Assembly: GCA_964236445.1 (NCBI GenBank)
Contig: CAXSDR010000055.1
Location: 1-23,665 of the forward strand
Direction of reading: 5' to 3'
DNA from: CAXSDR01 sp964236445
GTDB lineage: Bacteria; Actinomycetota; Actinomycetes; Motilibacterales; Motilibacteraceae
Length of the DNA stretch: 23,665 bases
Below the pieces are notes generated by a model, which was not told where the DNA came from, searched no databases, and saw only the letters and a program-made list of their open reading frames with translations. Numbering within the stretch: position 1 is the stretch's first letter; each line of letters begins with the position of its first letter. Below, one piece after another: positions 1 through 6,733 of this stretch. The translations under genes were made by a program, and so were the position numbers.

Positions 1-978
1 CTGGCGACGCGGCGCTACCTCACCAAGCAGGACGTACGCCGTCTCGTCCCGGGCTATCCCGAGGGGTCCGAGGAGGCGTTCGAGCGAGCGTTCGAGCGTG
101 ACAAGGACGAGCTGCGTGAGATGGGGGTGCCGGTCGAGACGGGCAGCGTGTCGGGCAGCTCGTTGTTCGAGGACGACATCGGCTACCGCGTCCGCAAGGA
201 GGCCTATGCCCTGCCCGAGGTCTCGTTCGCACCCGACGAGATGGCCGTCCTGGGGCTGGCGGCGCGCGCCTGGCAGTCGGCAGCCCTCGCGGGCGCCGCG
301 GCCAGCGCACTGCGCAAGCTGCAGGCCTACGGCGTCGAGACCGACGAGCTCGCGGTTGCAGGGCTCGAGCCCCGGGTGGACGCGAGCGAGCCGGCGTTCC
401 AACCGCTGTGGCAGGCGGTGCGGGACCGCCGCCCGGTGCGCTTCGGCTACCGCCGGGGCTGGCAGCCGCAGGCACAGGCCGACACGGGCACGGGCACGGC
501 GTCCGACGCCGTGACGCGGCGCAGGGTGGAGCCCTGGGGCATCGTCGCCTGGCACGGCCGGTGGTATCTCGTCGGTCTCGACCGCGACCGCGCCGAGCCG
601 CGCGTGTTCCGGCTCAGCCGCATCGTCGGTGAGGTCACCGTGTCCGGGCGGGCCGGCGACGTCGTGGTGCCTCCCGGCGTCGACCTGCGGGCGGCCGTGG
701 CACGGGAGCGCCCCGGTGCCGTGCCGTCATCGTCGCGGGTCCGCCTGCGTCATGGCAGCGGCGCGTTCCTTCGCCGCACCGCGACGGCCGTCACCGACGC
801 CGGCGGTGACGCGGTCGACGGGTGGGACCTGCTCGACGTTGCCTACGCCGATGCCGGGCAGCTGGCGGGCGACGTCGTCGGCCTCGGTGCCGACGTCGTC
901 GTCCTGGCTCCCGACGAGGTGCGCGACGCGGTCGTACGCCGCCTCGCCGGCGCCCTGTCAGCGGCGCAGGCCGGCTGA
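1..978 (+). CDS. pafB: PafB, WYL-domain transcriptional activator subunit (5' end missing)
   Basis: The frame is open from base 1, so the gene starts before the window; the family usually has about 15-20 more residues, completing the first helix of a winged helix-turn-helix. The first residues (LATRRYLTKQDVRRLVPGY, then FERAFERDKDELREMGVPVE) match the DeoR-like DNA-binding domain of PafB. The WYL domain lies at about bases 400-640, with the WYLVGLDRDR motif and the following VFRLSRI. In mycobacteria PafB and PafC form a complex that activates the LexA-independent DNA-damage regulon, probably sensing single-stranded DNA through the WYL domains. The TGA stop overlaps the pafC ATG by one base (TGATG), implying translational coupling and 1:1 synthesis. 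pafA and the proteasome genes would be expected upstream but lie outside the window. The identification rests on domain content plus the conserved pafB-pafC-tatA-tatC-helY order. Confidence 0.93.
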   Translation: MATRRYLTKQDVRRLVPGYPEGSEEAFERAFERDKDELREMGVPVETGSVSGSSLFEDDIGYRVRKEAYALPEVSFAPDEMAVLGLAARAWQSAALAGAAASALRKLQAYGVETDELAVAGLEPRVDASEPAFQPLWQAVRDRRPVRFGYRRGWQPQAQADTGTGTASDAVTRRRVEPWGIVAWHGRWYLVGLDRDRAEPRVFRLSRIVGEVTVSGRAGDVVVPPGVDLRAAVARERPGAVPSSSRVRLRHGSGAFLRRTATAVTDAGGDAVDGWDLLDVAYADAGQLAGDVVGLGADVVVLAPDEVRDAVVRRLAGALSAAQAG

Positions 979-1973
979 TGGCCGCGGGGAACGCCGCCGC
1001 GGGCGGGCGTGGGGCATCTGACCGTCTGGCGCGGCTGCTGGCGCTCGTGCCCTACCTCCTCGCGCGCCCGGGAGCCCGCGTCGCGGACGTCGCCAAGGCC
1101 TTCGGCATCGACGAGGACCGCCTGATCGACGACCTGCAGCTGCTGTTCGTCTGCGGGCTGCCGGGTCACCTGCCCGACGACCTGATCGAGGCCAGCTTCG
1201 AGGGCGGCGTCATCCACGTCGCCAACGCCGACGCCATCGCCAGACCGCTGCGGCTCGGCGCCGACGAGGCCGTGGCGCTGCTCGTGGGGCTGCGCGCGCT
1301 GGGCGAGGTGCCCGACCTCGACCTGCGCGTGCCGGGCCTGCAGGCGCGTGACGCACTGGAGCGGGCACTGGCCAAGCTCGAGCGAGCGGCGGGGGACGCG
1401 GCGTCGGCGGCCTCGAGCGTGGCCGTGACGGTCGAGGCCGAGTCGCACGTCGTGCCCGTGGTGCGCGAGGCCCTGCAGCACGGCCGCCGGCTGCACCTCA
1501 CCTACTACGTCGCCGGGCGCGACGAGACGACCGAACGCGACGTCGACCCCATGCGCCTGCTCGTCGTCGACGGTCAGACCTATCTGGAGGGCTGGTGCAG
1601 GCGGGTCGAGGACGTGCGCGTCTTCCGGCTCGACCGCGTGGTCAGCGTCGTCGAGCTCGACGTCGCCGCCGACGTCCCGGCCGAGGCCGAGCCGCGCGAT
1701 GTCAGCGGTGGCCTGTTCCAGCCGTCACCGCAGGACGCGACGGTGGTCATCGAGCTCGAACCCGCCGGGCGATGGGTCGCGGAGTACTACCCCTGCGAGT
1801 CGGTCGAGGAGCTCGCGGGCGGCCGGCTGCGCATCGTTCTTCGGACCCAGGAGACCGCCTGGGTCCAGCGCCTCATGCTGCGCCTGGGCGGGGCCGGGAG
1901 GGTCGTGGGTCCAACGACCCTGGCCGAGCAGGTGGCCCAGCGTGCGAGCCAGGCGCTCGCGGCATACGAGTGA
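978..1973 (+). CDS. pafC: PafC, WYL-domain transcriptional activator subunit
   Basis: This 331-residue protein is the partner of PafB. The ATG at 978 shares its A with the pafB stop and opens the usual PafC N-terminus after a short Ala/Gly-rich lead (DRLARLLALVPYLLARPG, then VADVAKAFGIDEDRLIDDL), a helix-turn-helix. The WYL-family domain begins near residue 170 (LHLTYYVAGRDETTERDVDP, then QTYLEGWCRRVEDVRVFRLD); PafC proteins often carry TYLEGWC in place of strict WYL. A WCX-like C-terminal domain follows (WVAEYYPCESVEELAGG to the end). The length is normal for the family. The same frame is open further upstream, but that stretch overlaps pafB and lacks family sequence. The product acts with PafB as a cytoplasmic transcriptional activator of the mycobacterial-type DNA-damage response. 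Confidence 0.93.
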   Translation: MAAGNAAAGGRGASDRLARLLALVPYLLARPGARVADVAKAFGIDEDRLIDDLQLLFVCGLPGHLPDDLIEASFEGGVIHVANADAIARPLRLGADEAVALLVGLRALGEVPDLDLRVPGLQARDALERALAKLERAAGDAASAASSVAVTVEAESHVVPVVREALQHGRRLHLTYYVAGRDETTERDVDPMRLLVVDGQTYLEGWCRRVEDVRVFRLDRVVSVVELDVAADVPAEAEPRDVSGGLFQPSPQDATVVIELEPAGRWVAEYYPCESVEELAGGRLRIVLRTQETAWVQRLMLRLGGAGRVVGPTTLAEQVAQRASQALAAYE

Positions 1974-2014
1974 CGCAGGGGTTCAGGTGCGAAGGCCAGG
2001 TGCCGACATCTGAC

Positions 2015-2042
2015 TTGACGCTGACGAAGGACCGTCAATGTC
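2015..2042 (+). promoter_or_regulatory. weak candidate promoter before the zinc-ribbon gene
   Basis: In the 89-base gap after pafC, TTGACG (2015-2020) matches a sigma-70-type -35 box. A poor -10 candidate, AATGTC, sits 16 bases downstream (2037-2042). The downstream gene could instead be read through from pafC. This is inference from two short motifs only. Confidence 0.25.
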
Positions 2043-2062
2043 GAGTCGACGGGAGGCCGAGA

Positions 2063-2395
2063 ATGACCACCATCAAGGCGTCATGCCCCATCTGCGGGGA
2101 CGTGGAGCTCAAGCCCGCACAGCTGCGTCTCGTGGTGTGCAGCCGCTCCGAATGGTCGTACTACGCCTTCACGTGCACCACCTGCCGTGACGAGATCCGC
2201 AAGCCCGCTGACGAGGAGATCGTCGCGCTGCTGGTCTCGGGAGGTGTGCTCGCCGAGCGCTGGCACGTGCCGGCCGAGGCGATGGAGAGCCACGCCGGTC
2301 TCGCGATCTCCTACGACGACGTCCTCGACTTCGTTCTCAACCTCGACCGTCTCGACGTGGCCGCCTTCGCGCTGCGCGCCAGCTCCCAGCGCTGA
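2063..2395 (+). CDS. small zinc-ribbon protein of unknown function
   Basis: This 110-residue cytoplasmic protein begins at ATG 2063, with a good ribosome-binding site, GGGAGG, ending about six bases upstream. The N-terminal third contains two CxxC pairs (Cys8-Cys11 in CPICG and Cys38-Cys41 in CTTC), 26 residues apart, with an extra Cys26. This is the layout of a zinc ribbon. The rest (ADEEIVALLVSGGVLAERW, then YDDVLDFVLNLDRLD) looks like a small helical domain, with no signal peptide or membrane span. I do not recognise a named family. Proteins of this kind occur near the paf/tat cluster in actinobacteria, so a link to PafBC or Tat is possible but unproven. The open frame extends far upstream inside pafC in another phase; that extension is not credible. 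Confidence 0.8.
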   Translation: MTTIKASCPICGDVELKPAQLRLVVCSRSEWSYYAFTCTTCRDEIRKPADEEIVALLVSGGVLAERWHVPAEAMESHAGLAISYDDVLDFVLNLDRLDVAAFALRASSQR

Positions 2396-2406
2396 GCGAC
2401 CAGCGC
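2389..2406 (+). terminator. possible weak hairpin after the zinc-ribbon gene
   Basis: GCGCTG (2389-2394) and CAGCGC (2401-2406) form a perfect 6-base-pair stem with a 6-base loop spanning the stop codon. No T-run follows, so it may be a weak GC-rich terminator or chance. Confidence 0.2.
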
Positions 2407-2434
2407 AGCGACCCGACCGCGACGGCGGGACCGC

Positions 2435-2440
2435 TAGGGT
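2435..2440 (+). promoter_or_regulatory. -10 box TAGGGT, possible leaderless promoter
   Basis: TAGGGT fits the actinobacterial -10 consensus TANNNT. It ends six bases before GTG 2447, so transcription would begin at or next to the start codon. There is no clear -35 box. AGGG within the box could instead act as a ribosome-binding site, so the reading is ambiguous. Confidence 0.45.
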
Positions 2441-2446
2441 CACCTC

Positions 2447-2629
2447 GTGCCGTGGCTGTGGATCTGGATCGCTCTCGTCCTCTGCGCCCTCGTCGTGCTC
2501 GCGCTGCTGGCCTGGCGGCTGTGGCGGCAGGCGCGGGCCTTCACCCGCGAGCTCGGGCTCGCGATGCGCCGGTTCGACGAGCTGGGCACCGCCTTGGACA
2601 GTCTCAGTGAGGCCGAGCGTCGCCGCTAG
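2447..2629 (+). CDS. 60-residue single-span membrane protein
   Basis: GTG 2447 opens a 60-residue protein. Residues 3-25 form a strongly hydrophobic Trp-rich transmembrane segment (PWLWIWIALVLCALVVLALL). A basic stretch (WRLWRQARAF) and a polar, probably helical tail ending SEAERRR follow. There is no cleavable signal peptide. It lies between the zinc-ribbon gene and tatA on the same strand, 51 bases after the former and 74 bases before the latter. The composition (membrane anchor plus amphipathic tail) loosely recalls TatA-like or DUF948-like small proteins, but the FG hinge of TatA is absent and I assign no function. A real gene is supported by a TAGGGT box at the right distance, the coherent membrane topology and the gene context. 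Confidence 0.7.
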   Translation: MPWLWIWIALVLCALVVLALLAWRLWRQARAFTRELGLAMRRFDELGTALDSLSEAERRR

Positions 2630-2647
2630 CGAGCTGCGGCCGCGGCG

Positions 2648-2653
2648 TATGGT
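2648..2653 (+). promoter_or_regulatory. -10 box TATGGT upstream of tatA
   Basis: TATGGT matches TANNNT and lies about 50 bases before the tatA ATG. This would leave a leader of about 44 bases containing the ribosome-binding site GAGGAAG. No convincing -35 box is seen. Confidence 0.4.
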
Positions 2654-2703
2654 TGTCGTGGGAGCCGACTCCCTCGGCCCGTCCACAGATGCGAGGAAGT
2701 CTC

Positions 2704-3057
2704 ATGCCTGAGTTCTTGCGCGGCCCTGAGGTCATCATCCTTCTGCTGGTGATCATTCTCTTCTTCGGTGCCAAGCGGATGCCCGACGCGGCGCGTGGCA
2801 TCGGCCGGTCGCTGCGTATCCTGAAGGCCGAGACCAAGGGCCTGCGCGACGACGACGACACCGTGATCACCCCTGTGGCGGCCGCTGACGAGCGCCCGGC
2901 CAGCCTTCCGATCGAGGGTCGCGCCTACGCGACCGAGGCCGAGCTGCGCGCCCGCGAGGCCGCCCGCGTCGAGGCGACCCGCGTGGAGCCCGTGCGGGTC
3001 GAGGCTGTGCACGTCGACGACGTCACGACGCGCGCAGCCGAGTCAACCGAGCGCTGA
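2704..3057 (+). CDS. tatA: TatA, twin-arginine translocase pore-forming subunit
   Basis: This is a 117-residue protein with ATG at 2704, preceded by GAGGAAG. It has the standard TatA layout: a short periplasm-side start (MPEFLRGPE), one transmembrane helix (residues 9-21, VIILLLVIILFFG), the FG hinge, then an amphipathic helix (AKRMPDAARGIGRSLRILKAE). The acidic patch after the helix (GLRDDDD) is typical. The Tat system exports folded proteins carrying twin-arginine signal peptides; TatA oligomers assemble on the TatC-containing receptor. The C-terminal tail is rich in Arg-Val-Glu repeats (RVEATRVEPVRVEAVHVDDV) that are not part of the conserved domain. tatC follows 38 bases downstream. No separate tatB is in the window. 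Confidence 0.95.
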   Translation: MPEFLRGPEVIILLLVIILFFGAKRMPDAARGIGRSLRILKAETKGLRDDDDTVITPVAAADERPASLPIEGRAYATEAELRAREAARVEATRVEPVRVEAVHVDDVTTRAAESTER

Positions 3058-3095
3058 GCTCCTGACGCCGCGGCGAGCCGACCCGGAACCTGCCC

Positions 3096-3974
3096 GTGGC
3101 TGAGCGCACCCTGCCGCGCCCCCGTCGGGTGCTGACGGCCGGACGTCGCACCGCGCGGGCGCCGAAACCCCCGCGTCCCGAGGACGGGCGCATGTCGCTC
3201 GTCGAGCACCTGCGCGAGCTGCGCACCCGGCTGGTCAAGTCGCTGCTCGCTCTTGTCCCGGGCGCGATCCTGGGGTGGATCTACTACAAGCAGCTGCTGC
3301 GCTTCGTCCTCAAGCCCGGCTGCGACGCCGGCGTCAGGGGTGTCGGCAACGGCCCGTGCTCGCTGTTCGTGACCTCGGGCCTGACCGGTCCGATCAACCT
3401 CGCGGTCAGCGCCTCGCTGGTGACCGGCATCGCGCTGGCGTCTCCGGTGTGGCTCTATCAGATCTGGGCGTTCGTGACGCCGGGGCTGCACCGCCACGAG
3501 CGCCGCTGGAGCCTCGCCTTCCTCGCCACCGCCGTGCCGCTGTTCTTCGCGGGCGCAGGCCTCTGCTATGCCATCCTGCCCAAGATCGTCAAGGTGCTTC
3601 TCGGCTTCACCCCGCAGGACGCCACGGCATCGGTCAACGTGCAGGACTATCTCAGCATCGTCGGCCATCTCATGATCGCGTTCGGCCTGGCGTTCGAGCT
3701 GCCGGTGTTCGTGGTGCTGCTCAACGCCGTCGGCGTGCTGCCGGCGAAGGGCATCGAGCGGCACTGGCGCGGCATCGTCTTCGGGATCTTCCTGTTCGCC
3801 GCGGTGGCGACCCCGACCGGCGACCCCTACACGATGATGGCACTCGCCCTGCCCATGATCCTGCTCCTGGGCATCGCCTATCTGTTCTGCCTGTGGAACG
3901 ACCGTCGCCGTCGCGTCGCTGCCGGTGAGCCCGACTACGGCGCGCTGGCCGACGACGAGGTGTCCCCCCTCTAG
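3096..3974 (+). CDS. tatC: TatC, twin-arginine translocase receptor subunit
   Basis: This 292-residue protein has six predicted membrane spans and matches TatC throughout. The N-terminal motif MSLVEHLRELRTRL, the segment SPVWLYQIWAFVTPGLHRHE and FGLAFELPVFVVLLN are hallmarks. Glu41, Glu135 and Glu201 correspond to conserved E. coli TatC glutamates (15, 103 and 170) involved in signal-peptide recognition and transport. TatC in the cytoplasmic membrane binds the RR signal peptide. The start is uncertain. GTG 3096 gives a 32-residue basic, proline-rich N-terminal extension like those of other actinobacterial TatC proteins. ATG 3192 (residue 33) has GAGG eight bases upstream and would give a canonical 260-residue protein. 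I keep the longer form with moderate confidence. Confidence 0.95.
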   Translation: MAERTLPRPRRVLTAGRRTARAPKPPRPEDGRMSLVEHLRELRTRLVKSLLALVPGAILGWIYYKQLLRFVLKPGCDAGVRGVGNGPCSLFVTSGLTGPINLAVSASLVTGIALASPVWLYQIWAFVTPGLHRHERRWSLAFLATAVPLFFAGAGLCYAILPKIVKVLLGFTPQDATASVNVQDYLSIVGHLMIAFGLAFELPVFVVLLNAVGVLPAKGIERHWRGIVFGIFLFAAVATPTGDPYTMMALALPMILLLGIAYLFCLWNDRRRRVAAGEPDYGALADDEVSPL

Positions 3975-3982
3975 CGCCGCCA

Positions 3983-3988
3983 TAGTCT
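3983..3988 (+). promoter_or_regulatory. -10 box TAGTCT, candidate leaderless promoter of helY
   Basis: TAGTCT ends exactly six bases before the helY ATG at 3995. No properly spaced ribosome-binding site exists; GGGG lies only two bases before the ATG. Transcription would therefore start at the start codon. No -35 box is evident. Confidence 0.5.
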
Positions 3989-3994
3989 GGGGCA

Positions 3995-6733
3995 ATGAGC
4001 TCCCCGGCCGAGCGTTATGCCGCGTCGCGTCAGCGTCTGGCCGGTGCCCGGTCCCAGCTGGCCGTCTTCCGTGAGGGCTACCCCTTCGGTCTCGACGACT
4101 TCCAGGAGCGTGCCTGCGCCGCCCTCGAGTCGGGCCACGGAGTGCTCGTCGCAGCGCCGACCGGCTCCGGCAAGACCGTCGTCGGCGAGTTCGCCGTCCA
4201 TCTGGCCCTCGCCGAGGGCCACAAGTGCTTCTACACCACGCCGATCAAGGCGCTGTCGAACCAGAAGTACGCCGATCTCGTCCGCCGCTACGGACCGGAG
4301 TCGGTCGGGCTGCTGACCGGCGACAGCACCGTCAACGGCGAGGCACCGGTGGTCGTCATGACGACCGAGGTGCTGCGCAACATGCTCTATGCCGGCTCCT
4401 CGACCCTGGCGGGGCTGGCGTACGTCGTGATGGACGAGGTCCACTACCTGGCCGACCGCTTCCGTGGCGCCGTCTGGGAGGAGGTGATCATCCACCTGCC
4501 CGAGACCGTACGCCTGGTGTCGCTCTCGGCGACCGTGAGCAACGCCGAGGAGTTCGGCGACTGGCTGGTCACCGTGCGCGGCGACACCACGGTCGTGCTC
4601 GAGGAGCACCGGCCGGTGCCGTTGTGGCAGCACGTGCTGGCCGCCGACCGGCTCTACGACCTGTTCATCCCGGGTGACATCGAGCAGAAGCGGGTCAACC
4701 CCGAGCTGGCACAGGTGGCGCGTGAGGCCAACGAGCGGACCTACGACGTGCGGCGGGGTGGCGGACGGCGCCCGCGACAAGGTGGCCGCCCGGCTGGGCG
4801 CAGCTCGGGGGTGCCCAGCCGCGCGGAGGTCATCGACCGGCTGCAGCGCGAGGGCCTGCTCCCGGCCATCACGTTCATCTTCAGCCGCGCCGGGTGCGAT
4901 GCCGCCGTGCAGCAGTGCCTCTCGGCCGGGCTGCGCCTGACCACGACGGCCGAGGCGCGCCAGATCCGGTCGATCGTCGAGGCCCGCACGGCCAACCTGC
5001 CCGACGAGGACCTGCACGTCCTCGGCTACGTCGGCTGGCTCGACGGTCTGGTCCGAGGCGTGGCGTCACACCACGCGGGCCTGCTGCCGACCTTCAAGGA
5101 GGTCGTCGAAGACCTGTTCAGCAGGGGTCTCGTCAAGGCGGTCTTCGCGACCGAGACCCTGGCCCTGGGCATCAACATGCCGGCCCGCACGGTCGTGCTC
5201 GAGAAGCTCGTGAAGTGGAACGGCGAGGCGCACGTCGACATCACGCCCGGCGAATACACCCAGCTCACCGGCCGCGCCGGCCGCCGCGGGATCGACGTCG
5301 AGGGGCACGCCGTCGTGCTCCTCGCACCCGGCACCGACCCCGTGGCCCTGGCCGGTCTGGCCTCGACCCGCACCTATCCGCTGCGCTCGAGCTTCCGACC
5401 CACCTACAACATGGCGGTGAACCTCGTGCGGCAGTACGGTCGCGCCCGCTCCCGCGAGCTGCTCGAGACCTCGTTCGCCCAGTTCCAGGCCGACCGCGCG
5501 GTGGTCGGCATCGCCCGCCAGGTGCGCAGGAACGAGGAGGCCCTCGAGGGCTACCGCGAGGCCAGCCACTGCGACTTCGGCGACTTTGCCCACTACGCCG
5601 GGCTGCGGCGCGCGCTGAAGGAGCGCGAGACCGCGCTCACGCGTCGTGACATGGGTGACCGCCGGGCCGCCACGGCCGCCGCGCTCGAGCGGCTGCGGCC
5701 GGGCGATGTCATCGAAGTGCCGGCGGGCAGGCGTGCCGGGCTCGCCGTGGTGCTCGACCCCGGCACCAACGTCACGCTGGAGGGCCCGCGCCCGACAGTG
5801 CTCACCAGCGACCGGCAGGTGCGGCGCCTCAGCGTGGTGGACTTCGCGGTGCCCGTCACTGCGCTGCAGCGTGTGCGCATCCCCAAGAACTTCGATGCCC
5901 GCAACGCCCAGCAGCGACGCGACCTGGCGTCGACGCTGCGCGCCACCGACGTGCGCAGCGGTGCCGCCCGCGCCAAGAAGGGCAAGGGAAGCGCCGCGGA
6001 CGACCCGGAGATCGAGCGGCTGCGCGCCGCGATCCGCAGCCACCCGTGCCACCAGTGCCCCGAGCGCGAGCAGCATGCGCGCTGGGCCGAGCGCGAGCTG
6101 CGGCTCGAGCGGGACACCGAGGCGCTGCAGAAGCGGGTGTCCAACCGCACCCACACCGTCGCACGCACGTTCGAGCGGGTGTGCGGGGTGCTCGAGACGC
6201 TGCGCTACCTCGACGGCGACACGGTCACAGGTGCGGGGGAGCGGCTCGGCAGGGTCTACTCGGAGTCCGACCTGCTGGTCGCCGAGTGTCTTCGCGCCGG
6301 CATCTGGGAGAAGCTGACCCCCGCCGAGCTGGCCTCGTGCGCGTCGGCGCTCGTCTACGAGTCGCGCCAGAGCGACGAGCCCGGCGCTCCTCGCGTGCCG
6401 GCGGGGTCCGTCAGGACCGCCCTCGACGAGACGCTGCGCCTCTGGGCGGAGCTCGGCGAGGTCGAGGACGACGCCCGCGTGGCGCGCACGCGCGAACCCG
6501 ACCTCGGGCTCGCGTGGGCGGTCCACCGGTGGGCCAACGGGTCACGCCTCGAGCCTGTGCTCTCGGAGGCCGGACTCGCCGCGGGCGACTTCGTCCGCTG
6601 GTGCAAGCAGCTCATCGACCTGCTCGGGCAGCTGTCGAACGCTGCGCCCGAGGGGTCACGGTTGCGCGCGACCGCCCCGTCGGCGATCGAGAGCGTCCGG
6701 CGCGGCGTGGTCGCCTACTCCGCGCTCGCCTGA
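3995..6733 (+). CDS. helY: HelY, Ski2/Mtr4-like DEAD/DEAH-box helicase
   Basis: This 912-residue superfamily 2 helicase is probably an RNA helicase, as in the related Ski2/Mtr4 enzymes. Motifs in order: Walker A APTGSGKT (54-61), TTPIKALSNQKY (81-92), TTEVLRNMLY (123-132), the DEVH box (147-150), SAT (178-180), HHAGLLP (359-365), ATETLALGINMPAR (385-398) and the arginine-finger motif QLTGRAGRRGID (423-434). A charged Arg/Gly-rich linker (about 251-275) separates the two RecA domains. The C-terminal part contains the DSHCT-type domain, and a HPCHQCPEREQH element (683-694, Cys685 and Cys688) is conserved in actinobacterial relatives and may bind metal. The position after tatC matches Mycobacterium tuberculosis helY (Rv2092c). 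The TGA stop abuts the stop of the opposing DUF349 gene with no spacer. Confidence 0.93.
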   Translation: MSSPAERYAASRQRLAGARSQLAVFREGYPFGLDDFQERACAALESGHGVLVAAPTGSGKTVVGEFAVHLALAEGHKCFYTTPIKALSNQKYADLVRRYGPESVGLLTGDSTVNGEAPVVVMTTEVLRNMLYAGSSTLAGLAYVVMDEVHYLADRFRGAVWEEVIIHLPETVRLVSLSATVSNAEEFGDWLVTVRGDTTVVLEEHRPVPLWQHVLAADRLYDLFIPGDIEQKRVNPELAQVAREANERTYDVRRGGGRRPRQGGRPAGRSSGVPSRAEVIDRLQREGLLPAITFIFSRAGCDAAVQQCLSAGLRLTTTAEARQIRSIVEARTANLPDEDLHVLGYVGWLDGLVRGVASHHAGLLPTFKEVVEDLFSRGLVKAVFATETLALGINMPARTVVLEKLVKWNGEAHVDITPGEYTQLTGRAGRRGIDVEGHAVVLLAPGTDPVALAGLASTRTYPLRSSFRPTYNMAVNLVRQYGRARSRELLETSFAQFQADRAVVGIARQVRRNEEALEGYREASHCDFGDFAHYAGLRRALKERETALTRRDMGDRRAATAAALERLRPGDVIEVPAGRRAGLAVVLDPGTNVTLEGPRPTVLTSDRQVRRLSVVDFAVPVTALQRVRIPKNFDARNAQQRRDLASTLRATDVRSGAARAKKGKGSAADDPEIERLRAAIRSHPCHQCPEREQHARWAERELRLERDTEALQKRVSNRTHTVARTFERVCGVLETLRYLDGDTVTGAGERLGRVYSESDLLVAECLRAGIWEKLTPAELASCASALVYESRQSDEPGAPRVPAGSVRTALDETLRLWAELGEVEDDARVARTREPDLGLAWAVHRWANGSRLEPVLSEAGLAAGDFVRWCKQLIDLLGQLSNAAPEGSRLRATAPSAIESVRRGVVAYSALA

